From positions 4,568,001-4,632,000 of the forward strand of contig NZ_CP029064.1 in NCBI RefSeq assembly GCF_003076275.1: a stretch of 64,000 bases of DNA, read 5' to 3'. Under the pieces are notes generated by a model. The model was not told where the DNA came from. It ran no database searches and saw only the letters and a list, made by a program, of their open reading frames with translations. Numbering within the stretch: position 1 is the first letter of the stretch; every line of letters starts with the position of its first letter. The translations under genes were made by a program, and so were the position numbers. This DNA comes from Microbulbifer sp. A4B17 (GTDB lineage: Bacteria > Pseudomonadota > Gammaproteobacteria > Pseudomonadales > Cellvibrionaceae). Positions 53,911 through 61,996 of the stretch are shown one piece after another.

Positions 53911-54993
53911 ATTTCTATTCTCTGATATCCAAACCATGGGTAGGCCTTAATTGATAAAAGGCTGAGAAAGTAATCTGTTGAAAATTACTGGGGGAGCACG
54001 AGAACGGTAGGCATAGAAGTAGAAAAGGCGGACGCAACGCTCCCAGAGCTTGAGGAGTCTCTCCAAGCCGCTGGATGCACTCCACTTTATTGAAGACGAG
54101 CGGGTTTCTAGCGTATGATCCATATAGCCACTTTGATAGGTATGATATCAATTTGGTTAGCTGGCCCCAGGTGTTCCCGCACCTTGGGTCAGCGCCTTTT
54201 ACTTACTCTTACGTCACGCTACCGTTCTCCTTTGAGGGGGTGGTTCTTTTAGAAAAATCTTGTTCTATTGAATCTCTTTGGACATAGGCCTTAAAAAATC
54301 GCCTTATTTACGACCAAAATACCAATAAACATCTATCGATTTTACGCAGATTTGACACTGAAAAAAACTTAATAAATTTCAATAAGATCATTTTTGTGCC
54401 TATTTTTTGTAAGTTATCGCTTTGGAAAATATCGGAGTATGTAGAAAATGGCCAATTAGATTGGCAATCTTTAATGGTCTTTACGTTAGAAGCTCAAGTC
54501 ACTTGATAATCAAAAATAGCTACGTAAACGTACCCCTCATTTCAAAAGAAAAAGGCTAAATATCTTGCAAATATTGCCATAGGTTTTATGTAACTTACCT
54601 ATTGGTATTCGCACTCTAGTTTTCAGCCAGTAATTAAGGGGAGATATCCTGCATGATCGTACCTATTTACAAGTTCAATGCCCCTGAAAACTCATTAATC
54701 ACTCTTCTTAAGCCGTCTATTTTGGCTGGGTGCTACTTATCATATATTCTGATATCACATATACTGCGACATGCACCCTAACCAATTGATTTATAATGAT
54801 TTTTATCTTCACCTAAAGGTGAATATAGTGTACACATTATGCGGCCACTGGAATATTCTCCAATCAGTACTGATTAGTATAATAGTGGATACCTTTATCT
54901 GACTTGAGTCGTTTTCCATTCTCTGGGCATGCTGATAAATGATATGATTTCGTCCACTTTTGAATATGCGAATAGACCAGCCAAGGAGAGTAA
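53911..54993. other. 1.08-kb stretch with no confident gene
   Basis: AT-rich. A 39-codon stop-to-stop stretch at 53974-54093 (V-G-I-E-V-E-K-A-D-A, then L-E-E-S-L-Q-A-A-G) reads like the end of a lost gene but has no start. Frames at 54075-54287 (plus) and 53915-54151 (minus) are not convincing. The right end holds the palindromes and -10 box described separately. Confidence 0.4.
54808..54883 (+). promoter_or_regulatory. Candidate regulated promoter with three palindromes
   Basis: TTCACCTAAAGGTGAA (54808-54823), GTGTACAC (54828-54835) and AATCAGTACTGATT (54862-54875) are each perfect palindromes, followed by TATAAT (54878-54883). The last palindrome occupies the space just upstream of the -10 box. 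The downstream gene starts at 54994. Confidence 0.4.
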
Positions 54994-55440
54994 ATGGTCA
55001 GTCAGAGAATTAACTATTTGCAGGTAGCAGGGATACTCACAGTGTTGGCTGCTTTAGTTCATATCGGGTGTATAGTATTTGGCGGTGATTGGTATCGGTT
55101 TCTCGGTGCCGGTGAGCATATGGCTCAACTAGCTGAAAGTGGCCACCCCTACCCAACTATTGTAACTGGTGTAATTTCAGCCGTTCTACTGCTTTGGGCT
55201 AGCTACGCTTTTTCTGGTGCGGGTTTAATTGTTAGGTTACCGCTGGTTCGACTTGGACTGATCCTAATCTCAACGATATTTTTGGCTCGTGCGCTGGGTT
55301 TTTATTTTATAATGCCAGCCTTCCCAGATAATTCGCTAACTTTCTGGCTAACCAGCTCAGGCATATGTTTAATTCTCGGCTTAACCTATGCGCTTGGCTT
55401 AATACAGAGGTGGAACCTAATTAGCGGAAAGATCTATTAA
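54994..55440 (+). CDS. Four-helix membrane protein, unknown function
   Basis: Not recognised with certainty. The ATG at 54994 (AAGGAGAG upstream) gives 148 residues with four membrane helices (about 8-28, 54-75, 82-103 and 118-137) and short loops. The first loop has F-G-G-D-W-Y-R-F-L-G-A-G-E, the third P-A-F-P-D-N-S-L-T-F-W, which resembles conserved small membrane proteins of marine gammaproteobacteria. The stop TAA shares its last A with the ATG of the next gene (TAATG), so both are co-translated. The operator-like promoter above probably drives the pair. Confidence 0.75.
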   Translation: MVSQRINYLQVAGILTVLAALVHIGCIVFGGDWYRFLGAGEHMAQLAESGHPYPTIVTGVISAVLLLWASYAFSGAGLIVRLPLVRLGLILISTIFLARALGFYFIMPAFPDNSLTFWLTSSGICLILGLTYALGLIQRWNLISGKIY

Positions 55441-55700
55441 TGGATGTTTTACTAGAAAATTTTATTCGTGAAGAACTCTCTGAACGCTTGATTGGGCGTA
55501 TTGAAGCCACTGTTGCAGAAGCTACGCTTAACCCATCGATAGCTTTTAGAGAGTTTAATGAAAATGTTTATGACCTTGTATTTAACTTTGAAAAATCTGA
55601 GGTAAATGTAAATAATGTTTTAGATACTAGCTCATCCGGCACTGAGAACTTGTCAATAGATGTATTTTTATTAGCAATAGGGGCCAAGCTCAATTGTTAA
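55440..55700 (+). CDS. Small acidic protein coupled to the membrane protein
   Basis: Not recognised. 86 residues, acidic and soluble, helical in the first half (E-N-F-I-R-E-E-L-S-E-R-L-I-G-R-I-E-A), with no signal peptide. It starts at the TAATG junction with the upstream membrane protein. A small soluble partner of a small membrane protein is the simplest reading; an immunity-type role is conceivable but unsupported. Confidence 0.6.
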   Translation: MDVLLENFIREELSERLIGRIEATVAEATLNPSIAFREFNENVYDLVFNFEKSEVNVNNVLDTSSSGTENLSIDVFLLAIGAKLNC

Positions 55701-55849
55701 GTAACTTTATATGTCTCAAATTTCTAGTTATTGTGGTATGTACCGTTTAAAAAATTGGTTTTGATGAAAGCTCAACCACATAATCTATTGAGTTTTGGCT
55801 TCAAGTATTACAAGTAAAAGCACTGGCTTTCCTCAAAGAATTAGAGATC

Positions 55850-56812
55850 ATGATAGAAAAATTGGTATTGGCATTTGTAAGCAGCATAGCTATGGGTTGC
55901 TCTACTGTAGTTACAGAATATATTGAGCGATCTAATAGCTTTGATTTTAAAGAGATTGTTTCTTTCGATACTATTGAAACTTATGGATTTAAAAACAACA
56001 GGCATTGCTCTACAGAGCATAAAGTATGCACAAATTACCTTCTAGGGGAGCCACTTGAAAACAAGAAACTTCACTATACGGTTTCCCTGGAATCATTTAG
56101 CGGTTCTGAAAGTACTGTTAGTTTGGACATTTTAAAAAGCTCACTACCTGAATTACAGTCAGGCACAGTTGTTCTTATACATGGTTTCAGGGCATCTAAA
56201 GAGTTTATGCTGAACTCGGCTCTGTACTTCAGAATGTTAGGTTTTAGAGTTATAGTCCCTGACTTATTAGGGCATGGTGAATCTGATGAGGCTAAAGAAT
56301 ATGGTGTTGGTGATAGTAAAATAGTCAACGAAATCATCAACAAATATAAAAATAACACCCTGTATATTGTTGGTAATTCTATGGGTGGTACAACTGCAAT
56401 GCAAATTTCTACTTTAAGAAATGACATTAATGGAATAATTCTACAAGCTCCAATGCTTCGATTTGATGAGGCGGTTTTAAATTACACTAAAGCTAACTTT
56501 CCCAGCATGACAATGCTTTTTTCAGAGGAAAGGATCAAGCAAGGAGCGTTAGATACTTTAGTTAGAGCTGATATCACTCCTGAACAGACGGACATTAAAC
56601 CAATTATTGTATCTTCTAGTGTACCTATAATTATTTTTGCATCATCTTCAGATACTGTTGCTCCACACAGCAGCTATAGCGATCTAGAATCGAATGGTGT
56701 TTCAATTGTAAAAGTTGACGGCCGAAACCACCCGAGTATGTCAATAATTGGTGACAATGAAAGTCGGGAGTTAGTCCACTGGTTCGGCAAGCTATCAAGT
56801 ATATCTAGATAA
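55850..56812 (+). CDS. Alpha/beta-hydrolase lipoprotein
   Basis: Lipid-anchored serine hydrolase of 320 residues. The signal peptide ends in the lipobox A-M-G-C (Cys17). The alpha/beta-hydrolase core has V-L-I-H-G-F near 108-113 (oxyanion side), D-L-L-G-H-G-E-S near 138, the nucleophile Ser177 in G-N-S-M-G-G, a candidate acid D268 in S-S-S-D-T-V, and His294 in G-R-N-H-P-S. The triad is therefore complete. Substrate is unknown; esterases and lipases of this form act on lipids or on exported esters. It stands alone, with about 150 bases before and 57 bases after to the kinase gene. Confidence 0.85.
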   Translation: MIEKLVLAFVSSIAMGCSTVVTEYIERSNSFDFKEIVSFDTIETYGFKNNRHCSTEHKVCTNYLLGEPLENKKLHYTVSLESFSGSESTVSLDILKSSLPELQSGTVVLIHGFRASKEFMLNSALYFRMLGFRVIVPDLLGHGESDEAKEYGVGDSKIVNEIINKYKNNTLYIVGNSMGGTTAMQISTLRNDINGIILQAPMLRFDEAVLNYTKANFPSMTMLFSEERIKQGALDTLVRADITPEQTDIKPIIVSSSVPIIIFASSSDTVAPHSSYSDLESNGVSIVKVDGRNHPSMSIIGDNESRELVHWFGKLSSISR

Positions 56813-56868
56813 CGATTTCGGCATAACCGACTTAGTATTTAATCATCTATTAAATAGAGCGACGAACC

Positions 56869-57318
56869 ATGAATGGTGTTATATTCATTGGCTTACAAGC
56901 CAGCGGAAAATCCTCTTTTTATCTTAGTAATTTTTATAAAAGCCATATCCGTCTGAATATGGATATGCTTAGAACACGGCATAGAGAGAATATTCTTTTC
57001 AATGCTTGCTTGAAATCTAAGCAGTCAGTTGTGATTGACAACACAAACCCAACGAAAGCAGAGCGGGAAAAGTATATTAATGGCCTTAAAGAGCACCGCT
57101 TTGAAGTCATTGGGTATTTTTTTTCATCAAACTTGACTGAGTGTATTCAAAGAAATGCCTCCAGAGAGGGCAAAGAGCGAATACCAGACGTTGGGCTAAA
57201 AGGGACATACAACAAGCTGGAACTACCTGAATATTCAGAAGGCTTTGACAAGTTATATTATGTAACAATGAAAAATGGGGATTTCACAGTAGAAGAGTGG
57301 AAAGATGAAGTTCAATGA
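56869..57318 (+). CDS. T4-Pnkp-like polynucleotide 5'-kinase
   Basis: P-loop kinase of 149 residues, the length of the 5'-kinase domain of T4 polynucleotide kinase alone. Visible active-site pattern: Walker A G-L-Q-A-S-G-K-S-S (K14, S15), general-base-like D32 followed three residues later by R35 (as D35/R38 in T4), D57 in V-I-D-N-T-N-P (as D85), and a lid R-N-x-S-R-E-G-K-E-R-I-P near 95-106. No phosphatase domain is attached. It should phosphorylate 5'-OH ends of RNA or DNA. The stop lies 14 bases inside the Thg1-like gene, so the two are made together. Confidence 0.88.
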   Translation: MNGVIFIGLQASGKSSFYLSNFYKSHIRLNMDMLRTRHRENILFNACLKSKQSVVIDNTNPTKAEREKYINGLKEHRFEVIGYFFSSNLTECIQRNASREGKERIPDVGLKGTYNKLELPEYSEGFDKLYYVTMKNGDFTVEEWKDEVQ

Positions 57319-58069
57319 GTTAGATAAGAAAATGCGTGTATATGAAACCGCGCATGATCACAGTGTTTTACCTGGTATATATATCATTGCTCGAATTGAT
57401 GGTCGATGTTTTACAACACTAACTAAGGATAAGCACAGTTTTGAAGCACCTTATGACCCCAAATTTCGAGACATGATGGTCGAAACCGTTAAGCACTTGA
57501 TGCAATGCGGATTTAAGGTTCTTTATGGATATACACAAAGCGATGAAATATCACTACTTCTTGATTTGAATGAAAATACTTTCGAGAGGAAAGAGCGAAA
57601 ACTAAATTCAATTCTTGCAGGAGAGGCGAGTGCAAAATTTAGTTTACTTCTAGGCGACATTGGGGCATTTGATTGCCGTATTTGCCAGCTGCCCCATCGG
57701 CAGCTTGTCATCGATTATTTCCGTTGGAGGAATGAGGATGCTCACAGGAACGCTCTGAATGCCCACTGCTACTGGAGCCTACGCAAGGAGGGCTTATCTC
57801 CCGAAGAGTCTGCAGCTACATTTACAAAAATGTCAGTAGTTCATAAAAATGAATTCCTTTTCCAAAAGGGAATCAACTTCAATGACCTTCCGAACTGGCA
57901 AAAAAGAGGGGTGGGAATTTATTGGGAGTCTTACGAAAAAGACGCACTTAATCCCATTACAGGTGAGGCAGTTAAAGCAAGTCGCAACCGACTGAAAGTT
58001 GACCTCAAGCTTCCGATGAAGAACCAATACAGTCATTTTGTTGGTGGTCTTGTTCCTGAAATCATATAA
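57305..58069 (+). CDS. Thg1-like protein (TLP), 3'-5' RNA polymerase
   Basis: Thg1-superfamily enzyme of 254 residues that adds nucleotides to RNA 5' ends in the reverse direction. The palm-type metal site is present: D32 in A-R-I-D-G-R-C-F and D80 in Y-T-Q-S-D-E-I-S-L. The region that in eukaryotic Thg1 reads H-I-N is H-R-N here (W-R-N-E-D-A-H-R-N-A-L-N, residues 141-152), which marks bacterial/archaeal TLPs that do templated 5'-end repair rather than G-1 addition to tRNA-His. The ATG lies inside the kinase gene, 14-base overlap, with GGAAAG upstream. A hairpin follows. Confidence 0.92.
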   Translation: MKFNELDKKMRVYETAHDHSVLPGIYIIARIDGRCFTTLTKDKHSFEAPYDPKFRDMMVETVKHLMQCGFKVLYGYTQSDEISLLLDLNENTFERKERKLNSILAGEASAKFSLLLGDIGAFDCRICQLPHRQLVIDYFRWRNEDAHRNALNAHCYWSLRKEGLSPEESAATFTKMSVVHKNEFLFQKGINFNDLPNWQKRGVGIYWESYEKDALNPITGEAVKASRNRLKVDLKLPMKNQYSHFVGGLVPEII

Positions 58070-58083
58070 GCAAGTGTGAATTT

Positions 58084-58103
58084 AGGCCGCAATGCGGCCT
58101 TTC
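58084..58103 (+). terminator. Terminator after the Thg1-like gene
   Basis: AGGCCGC-AAT-GCGGCCT followed by a short T-rich run, 15 bases past the stop. The T-run is brief, so it may be leaky. Confidence 0.6.
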
Positions 58104-58153
58104 TGGTTATAGCTAGCTTTAGAAGGTGAAAGCATCCAAGTTTCTTTTCTTAA

Positions 58154-58170
58154 AACCAATAACATTGGTT
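58154..58170. promoter_or_regulatory. Inverted repeat upstream of the lipoprotein gene
   Basis: AACCAAT-AAC-ATTGGTT, perfect 7-base arms, 142 bases before the lipoprotein GTG. Possible operator. Confidence 0.25.
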
Positions 58171-58311
58171 CTATTGTACCAAACTCTTTAAAAACAAGTT
58201 AAACGATTAATTATCCCCAGTGTTACACTATTAAGGCGCTCATTTATTTAAAACTCACTAGAAGTTTGTGCGCAATGATGAACCAACGCATATAAAACAA
58301 GGAATTAAATC

Positions 58312-58971
58312 GTGCTAAAAAAGATAGCGCTTCTCGTACTAGCTGCAATGGTCACGGCCTGTGTTTCACCTATTCCACTACAGGAGCAGTCCGCAAAAGC
58401 AGAGTACACAACCAAAGAACCTGTTTTGATTTCTGTTATTGATCAGCGCAAGCGTGTTCAAGAGGGAAAGGATAAAAACTTTGTTGGAAAAGCCCACGTT
58501 TCATTTGGTATTCCTGTCGACTGGCACGTTAAGCAAATTCTTGCAACAGAACCGGGGGATAAGGAGAAAAATCTCGCTCAATTTCTGCAAAGTCGGTTAA
58601 CCCACGGCTTGAATGAATCGGGCTGGAATACCACTGCGGTAGATTTGGATGAAATGCCTAGTGAAGATGCCATCAAAACCTTGATGGAAGAAAATAATGC
58701 TGAAAAAATGATTAGCCTCGTGCTCAACGAGTGGTATTTCAGCGTTAACTTGAACTGGGTTTCAGCATTCAATTTCGATACGAATACTGACATCCTCGTA
58801 TACAGCCTTGAGGAAGGGAAGTTACTTGCCAAGAATATTGCTGAAAGAGATGTCGTTGATGAGCAGGCTAGTGAATCTCCACAAAACAATATCTTGCGGG
58901 CCTATAAAGCTCAGCTGGATCAGATTGTGAATGATGAGGAAGTTCGTAACGCAGTATCATTTGATCAATAA
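58312..58971 (+). CDS. Lipoprotein, unknown function
   Basis: Lipoprotein of 219 residues: K-K-I-A-L-L-V-L-A-A-M-V, then lipobox V-T-A-C (Cys17). The mature part has L-I-S-V-I-D-Q-R, L-T-H-G-L-N-E-S-G-W and I-S-L-V-L-N-E-W-Y-F, a pattern seen in YajG-like or Curli-assembly-like outer-membrane lipoproteins, without a secure family name. The GTG at 58312 has AAGGA upstream. GC rises again here, so it may belong to the conserved flank rather than the island. It is followed by a strong terminator shared with gcvH. Confidence 0.75.
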   Translation: MLKKIALLVLAAMVTACVSPIPLQEQSAKAEYTTKEPVLISVIDQRKRVQEGKDKNFVGKAHVSFGIPVDWHVKQILATEPGDKEKNLAQFLQSRLTHGLNESGWNTTAVDLDEMPSEDAIKTLMEENNAEKMISLVLNEWYFSVNLNWVSAFNFDTNTDILVYSLEEGKLLAKNIAERDVVDEQASESPQNNILRAYKAQLDQIVNDEEVRNAVSFDQ

Positions 58972-59000
58972 GCAGAAATTGATTTAGACGCTTATAAAAC

Positions 59001-59037
59001 AAAAAAGGCTGTGGGAATTATCCACAGCCTTTTTTTA
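59001..59037. terminator. Bidirectional terminator, lipoprotein / gcvH
   Basis: A-run, GGCTGTGG, loop GAATTAT, CCACAGCC, T-run: perfect stem with A/T tails on both sides between convergent genes. Confidence 0.93.
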
Positions 59038-59063
59038 ATATGCTTTTCAGCACATTCTCTCTA

Positions 59064-59450
59064 TCAGTCTTCAGACTCTGAGCGATATGTGTCTGCATCC
59101 AGCATATTTTCCAGCTCGCTCACGTCGGAGGGCTTGATGCGGAAAAACCAGCCATCGTCGTAAGGAGAGGAGTTTACAGTTTCCGGAGCTTCTTCCAGAG
59201 CTTCATTGACAGCCACTACTTCGCCGGAAACCGGGGAGTAGATGTCGCTGGCAGCTTTAACGGATTCAACTACACCCGCTTCGTCGCCAGCAGCCAGGTT
59301 GCTGCCCACTTCTGGAGTCTCAACGTAAACCACATCACCCAGAGCATCTTGAGCGTGATCGCTGATGCCGATGGTTACAGTGCCGTCCTCTTCCAGGCGT
59401 GCCCACTCGTGGCTGGAGAGGTATTTCAATTCATTGCGGATTTCGCTCAT
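59064..59450 (-). CDS. gcvH: Glycine cleavage system H protein
   Basis: Lipoyl carrier that shuttles the aminomethyl group between P, T and L proteins. It has 128 residues. The lipoylated lysine is K65 in [12 protein letters not shown], and the start [14 protein letters not shown] is typical. It lies 66 bases after gcvT. gcvP is not in the window, so the system is split or P is elsewhere. Confidence 0.97.
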   Translation of the reverse strand: MSEIRNELKYLSSHEWARLEEDGTVTIGISDHAQDALGDVVYVETPEVGSNLAAGDEAGVVESVKAASDIYSPVSGEVVAVNEALEEAPETVNSSPYDDGWFFRIKPSDVSELENMLDADTYRSESED

Positions 59451-59516
59451 GCTGTTATCCCTTGATTAAGCATCTAAGTTTATTGTCTTAGTGACGCGTA
59501 CACCTCTGGGCGACGC

Positions 59517-60605
59517 TTAAATAACTGACTTGCCGTTGCGTACGAAGCAGGGCTTAACCACCTTGACCGGCTGTAGTTTCTTGCGGATTTCCACCTGTGC
59601 GGTATCACCCACAGTCACTGGAACTCGCGCCAGGGCGATAGAGTAACCCAGTGTTGGGGAGAAGGTGCCGCTGGTAATGATACCCCGGTCGTCACTATCG
59701 TCTACCACTACCGGCTGACCAGCGCGTAATACGCCGCGCTCTTCCAGCACCAGGCCTACGAGTTTGTGCTTAATACCATCGGCCTTTTCCTGCTCAAGGA
59801 TCTCACGGCCGATAAAGTTGCGGCTCTCCGGTGCCCAGGCAATCGTCCAGCCCATATTGGCAGCCAGAGGAGAGGTCTCGTCGTCCATCTCGTGCCCGTA
59901 CAGGTTCATACCCGCTTCCAGGCGCAGGGTATCGCGTGCACCCAGTCCACAAGGGGCCACGCCCTCTTCGGCCAGGGCGCGCCAGAAGCCACTGGCATCC
60001 TCTCCCGGCAACATAATTTCCAGGCCGTCTTCACCGGTGTAACCAGTGCGCGCTACAAACCAGCCACCTCTAGCAACGCTTTGGAAAACTTTCAGTGCAT
60101 CGATCGCAGAAGTCCAGTCAATGCCTAAAACCTCTTTGGTTTTCTCAATGGCATTGGGACCCTGGATGGCAATCATCGCTACATCCGGGCATTCGGTCAG
60201 GGTCACATCGAAGGACTCTGCCTGCTTGCGCATCCATGCCAGGTCTTTCTCGCGGGTAGCACAGTTAACAACCACTCGATAACCGGGGTCGCGCAGGTAG
60301 ACGATCAGGTCGTCAATAACACCGCCTTTGTTATTGAGCATACCGGTGTACAGGGCCTTGCCCGGGTTGCCATCCAGCTTGGCCACATCATTGGCCAGCA
60401 GGTAGCGCAGGTAGTCGCGGGCCTGGGCGCCATCAATGTCAACAACGGTCATATGGGAGACATCGAACATCCCCGCATCGGTGCGCACCTTGTTGTGCTC
60501 ATCCAGCTGCGAACCGTAGTGCAGCGGCATGTCCCATCCACCGAAATCCACCATTTTGCCGCCCATAGCGACATGCGTGTCATACAGAGGAGTTCTATTT
60601 CCCAT
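59517..60605 (-). CDS. gcvT: Glycine cleavage system T protein (aminomethyltransferase)
   Basis: Transfers the methylene group to tetrahydrofolate and releases ammonia. It has 362 residues: T-P-L-Y-D-T-H near residue 4, F-D-V-S-H-M near 48, A-L-Y-T-G-M-L-N-x-K-G-G near 85, G-Y-T-G-E-D-G-L-E near 193, and the C-terminal [12 protein letters not shown]. It is the first gene of gcvT-gcvH. No glycine riboswitch was recognised upstream (60606-60875), in contrast to many bacteria. Confidence 0.97.
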   Translation of the reverse strand: MGNRTPLYDTHVAMGGKMVDFGGWDMPLHYGSQLDEHNKVRTDAGMFDVSHMTVVDIDGAQARDYLRYLLANDVAKLDGNPGKALYTGMLNNKGGVIDDLIVYLRDPGYRVVVNCATREKDLAWMRKQAESFDVTLTECPDVAMIAIQGPNAIEKTKEVLGIDWTSAIDALKVFQSVARGGWFVARTGYTGEDGLEIMLPGEDASGFWRALAEEGVAPCGLGARDTLRLEAGMNLYGHEMDDETSPLAANMGWTIAWAPESRNFIGREILEQEKADGIKHKLVGLVLEERGVLRAGQPVVVDDSDDRGIITSGTFSPTLGYSIALARVPVTVGDTAQVEIRKKLQPVKVVKPCFVRNGKSVI

Positions 60606-60875
60606 CTTTAAAATCTCAGTCCGTCAGGTTCCGAAGCGGCGTATTCTAGCGGCTTGGGTACCGGCCTTGCCAGCGGGGCAGGCACGGCAATATATATGCT
60701 CTGCAAGCCTAGCAGGCATTGGTAGTAAAACCTGCCCAGATTCACAGAGACCGTCAAAGATTCCGCTGGCGCTGTATCCAGCATTCATAGAGGTTTGGGC
60801 ATTGCCCTGCGCTCTTTGTCCCCAGCGTTTAGCAGGCTCGAATATGGATAATTTTTAACCAGCCGAAACTATTAG

Positions 60876-61991
60876 TCAGTCACTGCCCCGATCGCGCCCT
60901 TGACTCGCTTCTTCTGCGTCCTCTTCTGCCTGTGCGGACTCATCCACTTTAAGACCGTACTTCTTAGATCTCCAACGCCATAAGCGCTTTGCCAACTCCT
61001 GGCGGTCTGGGGTTTTATCCGCCTCGTCGACAATTTCTTCGCCGAGCAGGGTCTCAAGCAGGTCCTCCAGAGTCACCAAACCCTCGAGGCTGCCATATTC
61101 ATCCATTACCGCACTGATCTGCACGCGGCGGGACAGCATTTTCTGGAACGCCTGATAGATAGTGGCGGTTTCCGGCAGGATTAGCATTTCACGACGAAAT
61201 TCCGCCAGTGTTTTCTGATGCTCACCCTTGGCATAGGCCAGCAGCAATTCCTGTCGCAATACAAAGCCCACGACACAATCTGGGTCCCTATTTTCGTAGA
61301 CCGGGATACGGGAAAAGCGCCCTTTCTCTGCATCCTCGTAGGCCTCTTCCACGGTAATATCCTGTGGCAGGGAAAAAACCACGGTGCGGGGCGTCATCAC
61401 CTCGCGCACGGAGTGATCCCGCAGGGTAAAGAACAGGTTGCGCAGGATACTGGACTCCCGCTGTTCCAACTGCCCTTCCGCTTCGCCAATTTCCGCCATA
61501 ATGGCAAATTCATCGCGACTGAAGCCAGTCAGGGTTGGGCCGTGGGACAGGCCTTTGGTCATCCATTCGGACATTTTTACGAATGGGTGTAGTAACCACA
61601 CCAGGCCCCGCAGCATATAAGCGGTCGGGGGGGCCAACTGACGCCAGTACACGGCTCCGAGGGTTTTGGGGATAATTTCAGAAAAGACCAGGATCAACAG
61701 GGTCAGGATCGCGGAAGCTAAACCCAGGTACTCATTGCCAAAAACCGCTGCCGCCTGGGCACCCGCACCCGCGGCCCCCGCGGTGTGAGCAATGGTATTC
61801 AGGGTGAGAATTGCGGCCAGGGGGGCATTAATATCCGACTTCAATTTGCGCAGCAGAGGGCCCGCTTTATGCCCTTCCCGCTCCATCAGGCGCACGTAAG
61901 GCGTTGTTACGCTGAGAATAACCGACTCGGCTATCGAGCACAGAAAGGAAAAGCCGAGAGCAATACAAATATAGGTAATCAGTAAAATCAT
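60876..61991 (-). CDS. CNNM-family membrane protein with CBS pair (CorC/HlyC-like)
   Basis: Integral membrane protein of 371 residues with a DUF21/CNNM transmembrane domain (about 1-150; E-x-V-I-L-S near 24, F-S-E-I-I-P-K-T near 103, near-invariant in this family) and a cytoplasmic CBS-domain pair (about 195-320; V-M-T-P-R-T and the acidic E-Y-G-S-L-E-G-L-V-T-L-E-D motif). The usual C-terminal CorC_HlyC domain is missing and replaced by a short acidic tail. Members are implicated in magnesium or other divalent cation transport; the historical hemolysin name is misleading. It ends 5 bases after rhomboid's stop side, so the two genes form a unit. Confidence 0.92.
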   Translation of the reverse strand: MILLITYICIALGFSFLCSIAESVILSVTTPYVRLMEREGHKAGPLLRKLKSDINAPLAAILTLNTIAHTAGAAGAGAQAAAVFGNEYLGLASAILTLLILVFSEIIPKTLGAVYWRQLAPPTAYMLRGLVWLLHPFVKMSEWMTKGLSHGPTLTGFSRDEFAIMAEIGEAEGQLEQRESSILRNLFFTLRDHSVREVMTPRTVVFSLPQDITVEEAYEDAEKGRFSRIPVYENRDPDCVVGFVLRQELLLAYAKGEHQKTLAEFRREMLILPETATIYQAFQKMLSRRVQISAVMDEYGSLEGLVTLEDLLETLLGEEIVDEADKTPDRQELAKRLWRWRSKKYGLKVDESAQAEEDAEEASQGRDRGSD

Positions 61992-61996
61992 ATAAT

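Noticed and set aside
60606-60875. Glycine riboswitch upstream of gcvT
   Set aside because: Searched on the minus strand for the conserved glycine aptamer segments; none was seen.
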